A stretch of 64,000 bases of DNA from assembly GCF_000421585.1 (NCBI RefSeq), contig NZ_ATXH01000009.1:18229-82228 (forward strand), read 5' to 3'. This DNA comes from Thermodesulfatator atlanticus DSM 21156. Lineage in GTDB: Bacteria; Desulfobacterota; Thermodesulfobacteria; Thermodesulfobacteriales; Thermodesulfatatoraceae. The notes under the pieces were generated by a model, which ran no database searches, had not been told where the DNA came from, and saw nothing but the letters and a program-made list of their open reading frames with translations. The first letter of the stretch is position 1, and each line of letters opens with the position of its first letter. Shown here piece by piece: positions 44,967 through 53,306 of this stretch. Position numbers and translations under genes: made by a program.

Positions 44967-46043
44967 ATGAATATTGAGAGCTTACGAGAGGCCTGGGCCC
45001 AAATTATTGCTCACAAATGGCTTGGCGCGCTTTTGGTAATCTTTCTTTATCTCATCCTGGCCAAGATAGTTGATCTTATTTTCGTGAAGGGATTAAAACG
45101 CCTGGCCTCACTTACTAAGATTACTTTTGATGATGCCATTTTACGCTTTTTGCATTGGCCGGTAGTTTTAAACGTGGCCCTTTTGGGGCTTGCCCACGCA
45201 ACCTATATCTTAAATCTTGGCTCGCGCTTCGAGTTTATTGTCCAAAACCTGATTAAGACCATCATTTGTCTTATCTGGACAGTAACCGCTTTTAGGTTTG
45301 TCAGATGGCTCACCAAACGCAAAGGGTATTTTGCCGAGCGTTTTGGGCATCTTGGTGCCGATATCCTGGTACTTCTTAAAAACATCGCCTACGTAATCAT
45401 TTTTGTTACTGCCTCTTTTATCATCTTAAGCATCTGGAACGTAAACATAACGCCTCTTCTTGCCTCGGCGGGTATTGTTGGTGTGGCGGTAGCTCTTGCT
45501 GCGCGGGAGACCCTTGCCAACTTTTTTGGGGGCATTTCGCTATTTCTTGACCGAACCTACAAGGTGGGTGATTACATCATCCTTGATTCTGGTGAGCGAG
45601 GCGAAGTGATTGACGTAGGTATTCGTTCAACCCGCATTCGCACCCGAGACGACATCATCATCACCATCCCTAACTCCATTATGGCAAATTCAAAGATAAT
45701 AAACGAAAGTGCCCCTGAGCCCCGTTTTAGATTGCGGGTGCCGGTGGGAGTGGCCTATGGTTCAGACCTTGAAAAAGTAGAAAAAGTCCTTCTAGAGCTT
45801 GTTAAGGCTGCTCCTCACGTAGAAAAATTCCCAGAGCCCAGGGTGCGTTACCGCAACTTTGGTGATTCTTCGATAAATTTGGAACTTCTTTGCTGGGTGG
45901 ATGATCCCAGGCACAAAGGCCCTGCCATGCATCACCTTATCAAACGTATCCACGAGCGCTTTTCCGAAGAAGGCATCACCATCCCCTTTCCCCAGCGCGA
46001 CGTGCATCTTTATCCTGCGGAAGAATCGCCCAAAGAAAACTAG
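44967..46043 (+). CDS. MscS-family mechanosensitive channel
   Basis: A 358-residue inner-membrane channel with about five membrane helices in residues 15-190. The pore helix and beta domain are recognisable in GIVGVAVALAARETLANFFGGISLFLDRTYKVGDYI (about 170-205). A cytoplasmic vestibule domain follows, ending in the DVHLYP motif. It releases solutes on hypo-osmotic shock. No clear Shine-Dalgarno sequence precedes the ATG. Its stop codon overlaps the end of the convergent exported-protein operon by 4 bp. Confidence 0.9.
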   Translation: MNIESLREAWAQIIAHKWLGALLVIFLYLILAKIVDLIFVKGLKRLASLTKITFDDAILRFLHWPVVLNVALLGLAHATYILNLGSRFEFIVQNLIKTIICLIWTVTAFRFVRWLTKRKGYFAERFGHLGADILVLLKNIAYVIIFVTASFIILSIWNVNITPLLASAGIVGVAVALAARETLANFFGGISLFLDRTYKVGDYIILDSGERGEVIDVGIRSTRIRTRDDIIITIPNSIMANSKIINESAPEPRFRLRVPVGVAYGSDLEKVEKVLLELVKAAPHVEKFPEPRVRYRNFGDSSINLELLCWVDDPRHKGPAMHHLIKRIHERFSEEGITIPFPQRDVHLYPAEESPKEN

Positions 46044-47950
46044 ATTTTTTCGAGCATTTCTTTGGCCGGGGCACAAAAGATATAATCGCCTTGAACTTCT
46101 TGCCAGTTACCCGTGAGGCGGCCAAGTTTTTTGTGGTAAAAGATGGTGCGGTATTCCACACGCTCATTTTCCCTGTCGTGGTAAATAACCGTCTGGGCCA
46201 AGGGTTCACCTTGGGTTACCGAAATCTTTAAAGGAGCATGGTCAACAAAGGTTTTTCCGAAACGCCGATAACGTAATTCCACCACCACACGGCTGATCCC
46301 AAGGCTTTTAAGCTCTTCGATATCAGCTTCGGCCTCGATTACTCTAGGGCGAACCGGTGCGGCAAGGGTCACGGCCATGATGTCTCCAGGGGCCCATTTG
46401 GGCTCACGGGGAAAAAGATAGCCACCGCGTAAGCTCCACTGCACGGCATACCGGAAGATAGGGCCTTCTTCTGGAAGCTTTCCAAGGCTTGCAAAAGTGA
46501 GCGTGGCCGTTTGGCCGTGTTCTTCGAGATATTTGCGGTCAATGGTGATCTGGTCTTCAAAAGGCGGATGGCCTGGTCTTGGAACCTGGACTAGCACCGT
46601 GGCGTAATTGACCATCTTCTTGAAGATGTCATAGGCCTCGTTGTCAATCACAAAACGAATTTCGCGTCTTTTGAAGAAGGGATCGTCAAGGTTTACCTCT
46701 GCCACCAGGCGGGGGTCATTTTTGAATTTTTTGTACCAGGTTGCTACGTTTCCGGTCATGAGATGAGAATCATAGCGAGCACTTACTTTGCGCAAATCAA
46801 TCGTTACGCGCCCTTTACGCCTGATATCTTTGGCCTGCAAAATATAGGCCTTATAGCCTCGCACTTTTTTAGCTGTTTTGCGCTGTTCTTCAGAAAGTTC
46901 TATTTTTTCTGGTTCAGTCTTTTCTCCTAGGGCCTCAGCCATAGTGCGTTGCATGTTGAAAAACTCCTCAAGGACTATCTTATGAAGCCCCATTTCCACT
47001 ATCTCTTTGTCTGCCTCAGGCATCTGGTCTATCTCAATCTTTACCACCCCGTTGCTGCTTAAGAAGTCGATAAAATGCTGCTTTTCGGTTTCGGTAATGT
47101 AAGTATGGGAACTGCGATTAAAGATGTTGTACCACTTCGGGTCCCAGTATCTTTTCTTGTTGACTTGCCTTTTGTACATCAAATCCTGGCGGATTTGGTG
47201 GTAGCGATCATAGTCTATGGTCACTTTGGCACGATAAGCGGGAATTTTGGTAAGGTAACGTAGTTCAAACTCTACTGAGATTTGAGAAGTGGGAAGCTCA
47301 AGGCTTTTTTCTAAAAGAGTTGCTCCGTAGGCGCTAAGCCTTGCAGCTACTGCTACTTTTTGCCCTTCCATAACCGGGGCTTTGCCGCTGGTAATGATGT
47401 GTGAAGTAAAGCCTTTGTCTTCAAAAATGGCCGAGATAACGCGAAAGCTATTCCCTTCTGCGGTGTTTTCAAGCGGTACCGCGCCTTTGAGCACAGCCCC
47501 TTTAACGCGGGCCTTGAATTTGCGTTCGAGTTCCTTTTTTTGTTCGGGACTTAAGCCAAATTCCACTAAAAAGTGAAGCACGGCGCCTTCAACGCCGCCT
47601 TGTTCTTTGCTTTTATCTGATACAAACTTGATTAGCGAAAACTGGGGCACCCCTCGGGCATCCCGGGCAATATGGGGGCTTGTGGGGAGATAATACCAGT
47701 TGCGGGAAATGACATTGGGATCTACTGTTGCTGCCGGATAGCAGCGCACCACCGTGCCGTCACTTAACGTAATGTCCACGTATTTTCCGTAGCGAACCCC
47801 TAGGGTTTCTTTAACTTCCTTTTGGGAGGGGATAACCACCTGGTTTGGAATGTTAAACTTGGGTGGGAATTTAAGTTGAAATGGCCCTGCATAACTTATC
47901 CCGGCTATCAACCAAAATAAAAGGCTCAAAAATGCTAATTTGTTTCTCAT
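46040..47950 (-). CDS. Exported paralogue 3 of the six-gene cluster
   Basis: A 636-residue secreted protein of unknown function with a signal peptide (MRNKLAFLSLLFWLIAG...YA). ATG 47950 has AGGAGG exactly four bases before it; a longer frame to 48007 lacks the signal. An N-terminal domain (NWYYLPTSPHIARDARG; AVLHFLVEFGL; ITSGKAPVMEGQ; YGATLLEKSL) and a C-terminal domain (DDPFFKRREIRFVID; FRYAVQWSLRGG; GNWQEVQGDYIF) match the two preceding genes. Between them lies a helical, charged segment (about 280-390). It has no cysteine pair or catalytic motif. It is the last gene of the operon. Confidence 0.75.
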   Translation of the reverse strand: MRNKLAFLSLLFWLIAGISYAGPFQLKFPPKFNIPNQVVIPSQKEVKETLGVRYGKYVDITLSDGTVVRCYPAATVDPNVISRNWYYLPTSPHIARDARGVPQFSLIKFVSDKSKEQGGVEGAVLHFLVEFGLSPEQKKELERKFKARVKGAVLKGAVPLENTAEGNSFRVISAIFEDKGFTSHIITSGKAPVMEGQKVAVAARLSAYGATLLEKSLELPTSQISVEFELRYLTKIPAYRAKVTIDYDRYHQIRQDLMYKRQVNKKRYWDPKWYNIFNRSSHTYITETEKQHFIDFLSSNGVVKIEIDQMPEADKEIVEMGLHKIVLEEFFNMQRTMAEALGEKTEPEKIELSEEQRKTAKKVRGYKAYILQAKDIRRKGRVTIDLRKVSARYDSHLMTGNVATWYKKFKNDPRLVAEVNLDDPFFKRREIRFVIDNEAYDIFKKMVNYATVLVQVPRPGHPPFEDQITIDRKYLEEHGQTATLTFASLGKLPEEGPIFRYAVQWSLRGGYLFPREPKWAPGDIMAVTLAAPVRPRVIEAEADIEELKSLGISRVVVELRYRRFGKTFVDHAPLKISVTQGEPLAQTVIYHDRENERVEYRTIFYHKKLGRLTGNWQEVQGDYIFCAPAKEMLEKI

Positions 47951-47969
47951 AATGCCTCCTGAAAAGTTG

Positions 47970-49703
47970 TTATTCTGGGGGGCTGAGAAAAAGATAGCCC
48001 TCTTCAAGTGTTTGCCAGTCTTTTTTTATGCGCTGGCCGTCGCTATAAAACCAGGAAACCTGATATTCCAGGGTGGCCTTTGGATCCAAAAACAGAATGA
48101 ATTCGCTTAGGGATTCTCCATCAGAGGCCTTGAGCACTGCCAGTCGTTTGATGACTTTTTGGCCAAATAGCTTGTAGCGTACCATGATCACTGCTGCGCG
48201 CACCCCAAAGTCTTCAAAGGCAAGGCGGTCGGCGTCAACCGTAAGGTCAAAGCGCTTAAGAGGTGGGGCTAGTGTGATGATGGGGGCATCGGTTTCCTGC
48301 CACGTAGATTCAAATTGGTGATGGCCTTTTAAATCCCAGGAAGTTTTATAGGCGTATTTGAGCCAGCCGGCATCTTTTTGGCCAAGCCTTGCGTAGCGCC
48401 AGCTTTTAGAAAACTTCCCTTGGCGAAGGTCTTCCCTGGTGAAAATGAGCTCTCCAGTGGCTTCTTCATGGTTGGGATAGGTCTTTTTCAGGGTGACACT
48501 GGCAAAGTTAATAAGACTTTCAAAGGCCTGGACAAAGTCTCCATCAATCCGAAAAAAGACCTCTCTTTTTTGAAAAGCAGGGTCAGCGAGATTTACCACC
48601 TTAAATAATCTGGCATCTTCGTGATAAACCGCGTAAAAACCAGAGAGATTTCCAGCGGTGTCGTAAGGGACTTTGATAACCGTGCGCCGGGTAAGGTTTA
48701 TGCTAAAGACCCCTCGACTTATGTCCTTGCGTTCTTTTAGGACAAATTGGTTGTCGGTGTAGTATTTTTGGTTGCCGGTGCTGGTAAAAAGTCGTGCCAG
48801 CCAGCCCTTTTTTTGGCGTCCTTTTATCTGGCCAGCTTCAACGGCCTTTTCCTTGGCAGGAACCGCAGTAAAGCCCGTGCGTTGGTCAAAGATCAAATCG
48901 GTCAGTTTTTGGCTGAGCAGATCAACTAGGCTTTGAATAGCGCGGTTTCCGGCGTCTCCTGGCAGGCGTTCAAGAACTTCCACTTTGATGACCCCGGTGC
49001 GTACCAGTTCATCGGTTATGCGTCTGATTTGGTCCCTGGTGTAATCTTCCTGGATGTTTTTCACCTTGGAGAAGTGTTCGTAAACCGTGCTGATGTCCGC
49101 ATACACGTGGGCTTTGATAGAGGGCAGGAGAGCCTCGTAATAGGCCCTTATGCTTACCGAAACATCTGAGGTTGGGCTTTTTAAAGAATTCCAGAGAAGG
49201 GTGGCTCCGTGTTGATCAAGCACCGCGGCGATGGCTGCCTGAGAACCTGGTGTTAAAGGGGCGCGACCGCTTGAAATTATACTTCTGGTAAAACCTTTGT
49301 CACTAAGTGTCCCTGAAATAACCTTGAAACTTCCTTCTTTGGCCTGAAGAAGGGGAAGAGGCCCTACTATTTCTGCCCCTGAGCGAATTTTGGCAAACTC
49401 CTTGCGCAGGTCTTCGAGTTCATCAGGCGGAAGGGTAAGGGTTACCAGCATATGTAAAAGTCCACCGCTGGTGTCTCCTTTGGGGTCCACAAACTTAACC
49501 ATGACAAAGGCCGGAAGACCATCTGGGGTCAGGGCGATGCGTGGGGTTTTTGGCAGGTAGTAATAGGCTTTGGGATTATAGGCATCCTGAAGCAATAGCA
49601 CCCCCTTTAGCTCAATGGGTGGTGCTTCATAATTCACCAAGGCCAGGGCTTTGGCCAGGAAGAGGAAAACAGTAAGTAAGCTCAGGGTTAAAGCCTTTTT
49701 CAT
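47970..49703 (-). CDS. Exported paralogue 2 of the six-gene cluster
   Basis: A 577-residue protein with a signal peptide (KKALTLSLLTVFLFLAKALA). It shares the N-terminal block (YYYLPKTPRIALTPDG; GGLLHMLVTLTL; ISSGRAPLTPGS; HGATLLWNSLKSPTSDVSV) and the C-terminal block (ADPAFQKREVFFRIDG; YKTSWDLKGHHQFESTWQE; VRYKLFGQKV; KKDWQTLEEGYLF) with its two neighbours. A basic middle segment (GRQKKGWLARL) separates the domains. AGGAGG lies four bases before the ATG and 8 bp separate it from the 871-residue gene. It is predicted to be periplasmic or extracellular and beta-rich; function unknown. Confidence 0.75.
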   Translation of the reverse strand: MKKALTLSLLTVFLFLAKALALVNYEAPPIELKGVLLLQDAYNPKAYYYLPKTPRIALTPDGLPAFVMVKFVDPKGDTSGGLLHMLVTLTLPPDELEDLRKEFAKIRSGAEIVGPLPLLQAKEGSFKVISGTLSDKGFTRSIISSGRAPLTPGSQAAIAAVLDQHGATLLWNSLKSPTSDVSVSIRAYYEALLPSIKAHVYADISTVYEHFSKVKNIQEDYTRDQIRRITDELVRTGVIKVEVLERLPGDAGNRAIQSLVDLLSQKLTDLIFDQRTGFTAVPAKEKAVEAGQIKGRQKKGWLARLFTSTGNQKYYTDNQFVLKERKDISRGVFSINLTRRTVIKVPYDTAGNLSGFYAVYHEDARLFKVVNLADPAFQKREVFFRIDGDFVQAFESLINFASVTLKKTYPNHEEATGELIFTREDLRQGKFSKSWRYARLGQKDAGWLKYAYKTSWDLKGHHQFESTWQETDAPIITLAPPLKRFDLTVDADRLAFEDFGVRAAVIMVRYKLFGQKVIKRLAVLKASDGESLSEFILFLDPKATLEYQVSWFYSDGQRIKKDWQTLEEGYLFLSPPE

Positions 49704-49711
49704 ATCGCCTC

Positions 49712-52327
49712 CTAGTTTTCAGGAAGTTCGTCCCAATAGATGATGCTTCCTTTTAAAGGGAAGGGCCCGGTGGCTATTTCTTCACCGCCTTTTAGGTGCC
49801 AGGAAATCAAGACCAAAGGGGGATCGCCTTGGCGCGGAACCGGGACGTTTACGATCTTGCCAGAGGCCTTCCCGGTGTTTTTAAGGGTAACCTGGGTGGA
49901 AATTTCATGCCCATTCACTTTGGAAACAAAGGTAACCACCGCATGCCTTACACCTTTGGCGCCAAGTCTTTCACTTTCGCCTTCGATAGTGACAGGCAAG
50001 TAGCGAAAAGGTGGCGTAATGGTAATGGCTGCCGAAGAAGACTCGCGCCAGTTTTCTGCTATTTCGACACCGCCTTTTAAATGCCACACCACCCGGTATT
50101 GATACTTCAACCATGCTTCCCGATCGTGGTCTTCTTTCCAGCCATAACGCAGGAAAAAGGCGTTTCCCTGGGAGTCAAAAAGCTCAGGGGTGATAACTAC
50201 CTCGTCGGTGGAAACATCTCCAAATTGGTGGTGTTTACGAAGTTCAACGGTTACCGCGTTCACGTAGTTTGCGAATTCGTCACTGTCCTGACCATCGATG
50301 GTTACTAGGATATTGCGCTGTTTAAATACCGGATCATCAAGAAGAATTGCCCTAAAGATGCGTTTGTCATGGCCGTAGCGCTGGTAAAGCCCGCCGATAT
50401 TGACACTCATGACCTGGTATTGGCGCTCGATACGGTAACGCTTAAGGCTGTAGTAGAAGTATCCGGATTGTTTAATATGGCGCATACGATAGGCGGCAAT
50501 CAGGCTTATGCCCGGGGTCTTTTTCTTTTTTGCTTGTGGTGTTGCTTTATGAGTGCCGGTTTGTTTGCCTTGAGCGGGCTTATTGGGTTTGCCATTATCA
50601 GCAGCAGGCGCTGGGGGATTGTTATTGTTCCCGCTTCCGCCGCCGTTTGTGCGGTTGTTTTGATTCTGATTAGGCTGGGAGCCTGGAGTTGGCTTATTAG
50701 GCTTATTAGGCTTCTCTGGTTTGTCTGGCTTCTCTGGTTTGTCTGGTTTCTTTTTGGGTTTTCCCGGGCAACTACAGGCTAACAACACCGAAAGACAACG
50801 CTTGGGGTTTTTCCCCTTGTCCATGCAACGGGCAAATCGTCGCTGGCACTTTTGACTGGGAGTGTTTACGCAGCGTAATAGATAAAGATACCGATTTTGT
50901 AATATTTGGGTTCGTTTCTTCCAGTTTTTTTTCTTCTGGGCCATGCACTTATCCCAGCGCTTTATGCAATAGTCTAGGCTGCGCTTTTCAAGGCAACGTA
51001 AAAAGCTTCGCGTACAGCGCGAGACGTCTTTGGTAACTGTTTGTTTCTCGTTTTTTACCCACCGATTACAACGATATTTTTCAAGAAGAGGACAGGCCCG
51101 TACTAGATTTTTGTCTTTCACTATTTGGGTACAAACCGAAGTAAGTTCATTACAAAGGTTGTCGTAAGGAGACAAAAACTTGTTGGGGCTGGGAGGAGAG
51201 CTGGTTTTTTGCTGATTTTGTTTGATTTGTTTGGCAATTTTAATAAGATCTTGGCGAAAATTATTGGTGAGGGCGTCAAAAATTGCAAAAATGCCCTGAA
51301 AAACAGAGGCTACGCTGGAATGAGATCCGGCGTGGGCCTCCGGGCACCAGGCCCAGAAAGAATGCCAAAAAGAGTTAATTTCAAAGTATTTTTTCCAGAA
51401 AGAAACTTTGTCTAGCTTTTTAGTCTTGAGGATGAATTCCAGGGCCTTGTTAAGGTTGCTGTAGCTATCTTCTTTTATTATCTGTTTGACGATGTTTTGG
51501 TCTTCTACGGGTTCAAACATTATTTCCAGAAGTTTTTGCTGAACACTTGCAAGGAGTTTTTCACTGGGGGCGTCGGTGCCTTTCATGATGATTTTTATAG
51601 CTCCGGTGCGCCGCAGTTCCTGAAAGAGAAGGTCGACATCTGCCCCAAACCAGAGGTAACGAAAACCGGCCTGCACCCGATGATTTTGAAAAACTTTGGA
51701 CCAATCTATGATTACTTCTGCCTCAAAGGGTTTACGGTAGCCGGCAAACTCCATTTCAAACACAAGCGAAACATCAGAGGTGTCCATCTTGAAGTTTTCC
51801 CAAAGAAGCTCAGCACCTTCTTTGGTCAGGGAAAAAGAGACTGCTGTTTTTTGGCCTTCCATGAGCGGGGCTTTTCCTAAGGCCACGGTTTTCACCCAGC
51901 GCTTATTTTCTTTGGCAAAAGCCGTGACAATGACATAGGTTCCCCGCCTGAAGGCAACTGGGCCGACAATTTTAGCCCCAGGCACTTTTGTCTGAAGGTC
52001 AGATTCGGCTTCTTGCAGCGTATCTTTGTCCACTCCGTAAGTGGCCAGAAAATGGACAAGCCCGCCGCCTTCGGTTTCTTTGGTGCCAGCTTTTTCAGCT
52101 TCTTTTAGGCGGGCATATTTCATAAAGGAAAACTGCGGGCGACCATTTTTCTCAGCGATCTTGGGATTTGCAGGTACGTAATAAAAAGAAAGGGGATCAT
52201 CTAGGGCGGGGTAACAATAAAGTGCGCCGCATTTTTGGACGCCATCTAGATAAATCTCCTGGGCATGCAAGCAGGTGCCCACAAATAAAAAACACCAAAA
52301 GATCAGGAATAAGCGCTTAATATTCAT
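49712..52327 (-). CDS. Exported paralogue 1 with Cys-rich and KP-rich insert
   Basis: An 871-residue protein with a signal peptide (NIKRLFLIFWCFLFVGTCLHA). The terminal domains match the next two genes: SFYYVPANPKIAEKNGRPQFSF, GGGLVHFLATYGV, GKAPLMEGQ, then DDPVFKQRNILVTIDG, VVWHLKGG and IIYWDELPEN. Unlike them it carries about 270 extra residues in the middle. These form a helical Cys-rich stretch with at least 14 cysteines (CLEKRSLDYCIKRWDKC, CSCPGK), then a KPDKPEKPNKP linker and an Asn/Gln/Gly-rich stretch. That suggests a disulfide-bonded module on a flexible stalk. AGGAGG lies four bases before the ATG, which overlaps the upstream stop. Confidence 0.75.
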   Translation of the reverse strand: MNIKRLFLIFWCFLFVGTCLHAQEIYLDGVQKCGALYCYPALDDPLSFYYVPANPKIAEKNGRPQFSFMKYARLKEAEKAGTKETEGGGLVHFLATYGVDKDTLQEAESDLQTKVPGAKIVGPVAFRRGTYVIVTAFAKENKRWVKTVALGKAPLMEGQKTAVSFSLTKEGAELLWENFKMDTSDVSLVFEMEFAGYRKPFEAEVIIDWSKVFQNHRVQAGFRYLWFGADVDLLFQELRRTGAIKIIMKGTDAPSEKLLASVQQKLLEIMFEPVEDQNIVKQIIKEDSYSNLNKALEFILKTKKLDKVSFWKKYFEINSFWHSFWAWCPEAHAGSHSSVASVFQGIFAIFDALTNNFRQDLIKIAKQIKQNQQKTSSPPSPNKFLSPYDNLCNELTSVCTQIVKDKNLVRACPLLEKYRCNRWVKNEKQTVTKDVSRCTRSFLRCLEKRSLDYCIKRWDKCMAQKKKNWKKRTQILQNRYLYLLRCVNTPSQKCQRRFARCMDKGKNPKRCLSVLLACSCPGKPKKKPDKPEKPDKPEKPNKPNKPTPGSQPNQNQNNRTNGGGSGNNNNPPAPAADNGKPNKPAQGKQTGTHKATPQAKKKKTPGISLIAAYRMRHIKQSGYFYYSLKRYRIERQYQVMSVNIGGLYQRYGHDKRIFRAILLDDPVFKQRNILVTIDGQDSDEFANYVNAVTVELRKHHQFGDVSTDEVVITPELFDSQGNAFFLRYGWKEDHDREAWLKYQYRVVWHLKGGVEIAENWRESSSAAITITPPFRYLPVTIEGESERLGAKGVRHAVVTFVSKVNGHEISTQVTLKNTGKASGKIVNVPVPRQGDPPLVLISWHLKGGEEIATGPFPLKGSIIYWDELPEN

Positions 52328-53304
52328 GGGGCCTCCTCTGAGGATTTCACATTACGGTAAAGGGTTATATCCAGGGCAAATTCACCTTTCTTTTCCTGCC
52401 AGGGGCCAATTTTTTGCGTCCCATCATCAAACACCCTAAGAACCCGGTAGCGATACGGGCGGTTTAGCTCGTGAGCCAGAGGGAAGATGACTTGTTGGCG
52501 AAAAGGGGTGTTTTCATCAAAACGAACTTTTTTGATCAGGATTTTTCCGTTTACCGGAAATCCGATTTCTACAAAAGTGGCGTATAAGTGCGGAAGAGTC
52601 TCTTCCACAAAGTCAAGGCAAAGGATATCAAGCTGGGTGTAAGCCCTTTCAAGGCGCCCTCCCAGGTCGTAAAGCCTGAAGTTTGCGGGATTTTTTTGCC
52701 GGTCCATGTTTAAAGGTAGGGTCCAAACCCAGGTCAGGCTGGCTGGGAGGGTTCTCCCTTTTTCTTGGCGCACTCCTTTTGCTTTTTCCTCAATTACAAG
52801 GCTTAGCAGTACCTGGCCTTTTTGCGCTGCTTTCCAAAGAAGGGCACCTAAATAATCCTCAAGAGGAATGACTATTTTTTGAGGGCGCCAGCGCGTATCC
52901 CAGGTTTTTGCGTAGGTAAGGTCCCCGAAAAGTATTTTGACTTTGGCCTGGCTGATAGGAAGGGAAAGGAATTTGGCCTCACAAAAATACTTTTTAGCTA
53001 TTAATTTTTTTAGGTTTTTGCGGGCTTCTTCTGGCCAAGCGCGTTCAAAATCAAGGGTCAAAATAACTTTTTGCCAAAATTTATCCCGATCCCCGGTGGC
53101 CTTGCGTCCATGATAGGCAAAAACTTCCAAGGCATAAGAGGGTTTTTCGTTAACATATTTGAGCTTTGGAGGAGGTGGGGCAAGGTACCATAAACAGGAT
53201 TTTTCCTTGTCCTGGTAAGCGCGTAAGGGACCGCTTTCCAAAAAGACTGAAAAATTAGGCTCAGACTTAGCGGAGACAGCCCAAAAACAAAGAAGTATCC
53301 CCAA
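52324..53304 (-). CDS. Exported divergent member of the cluster; unusual start
   Basis: At least 326 residues. CLWYLAPPPPKLKYVNEKPSYALEV corresponds to the YYYLP...IA...G.P.F block of the paralogues, and a C-terminal YRYRVLRVFDDGTQKIGPWQEKKGEF matches their end domain. The first conventional start is TTG 53304, which gives a hydrophobic but uncharged terminus and no ribosome site. An AGGAGG further up (53333-53338) lies four bases before ATC (53328-53326), the same spacing as in the sister genes. It would add FGKRALIL, restoring a proper signal peptide. I list the conservative TTG. It overlaps the next gene by 4 bp. Confidence 0.7.
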   Translation of the reverse strand: MGILLCFWAVSAKSEPNFSVFLESGPLRAYQDKEKSCLWYLAPPPPKLKYVNEKPSYALEVFAYHGRKATGDRDKFWQKVILTLDFERAWPEEARKNLKKLIAKKYFCEAKFLSLPISQAKVKILFGDLTYAKTWDTRWRPQKIVIPLEDYLGALLWKAAQKGQVLLSLVIEEKAKGVRQEKGRTLPASLTWVWTLPLNMDRQKNPANFRLYDLGGRLERAYTQLDILCLDFVEETLPHLYATFVEIGFPVNGKILIKKVRFDENTPFRQQVIFPLAHELNRPYRYRVLRVFDDGTQKIGPWQEKKGEFALDITLYRNVKSSEEAP

Positions 53305-53306
53305 AA

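Noticed and set aside
50680..50760. Repeated GGCTTCTCTGGTTTGTCT units as a regulatory tandem repeat
   Set aside because: They encode the KPDKPEKP linker of the exported paralogue, so coding explains them.
49740..51880. Plus-strand open frames opposite the 871-residue gene
   Set aside because: They are antisense shadows of a gene with signal peptide, ribosome site and paralogues on the minus strand.
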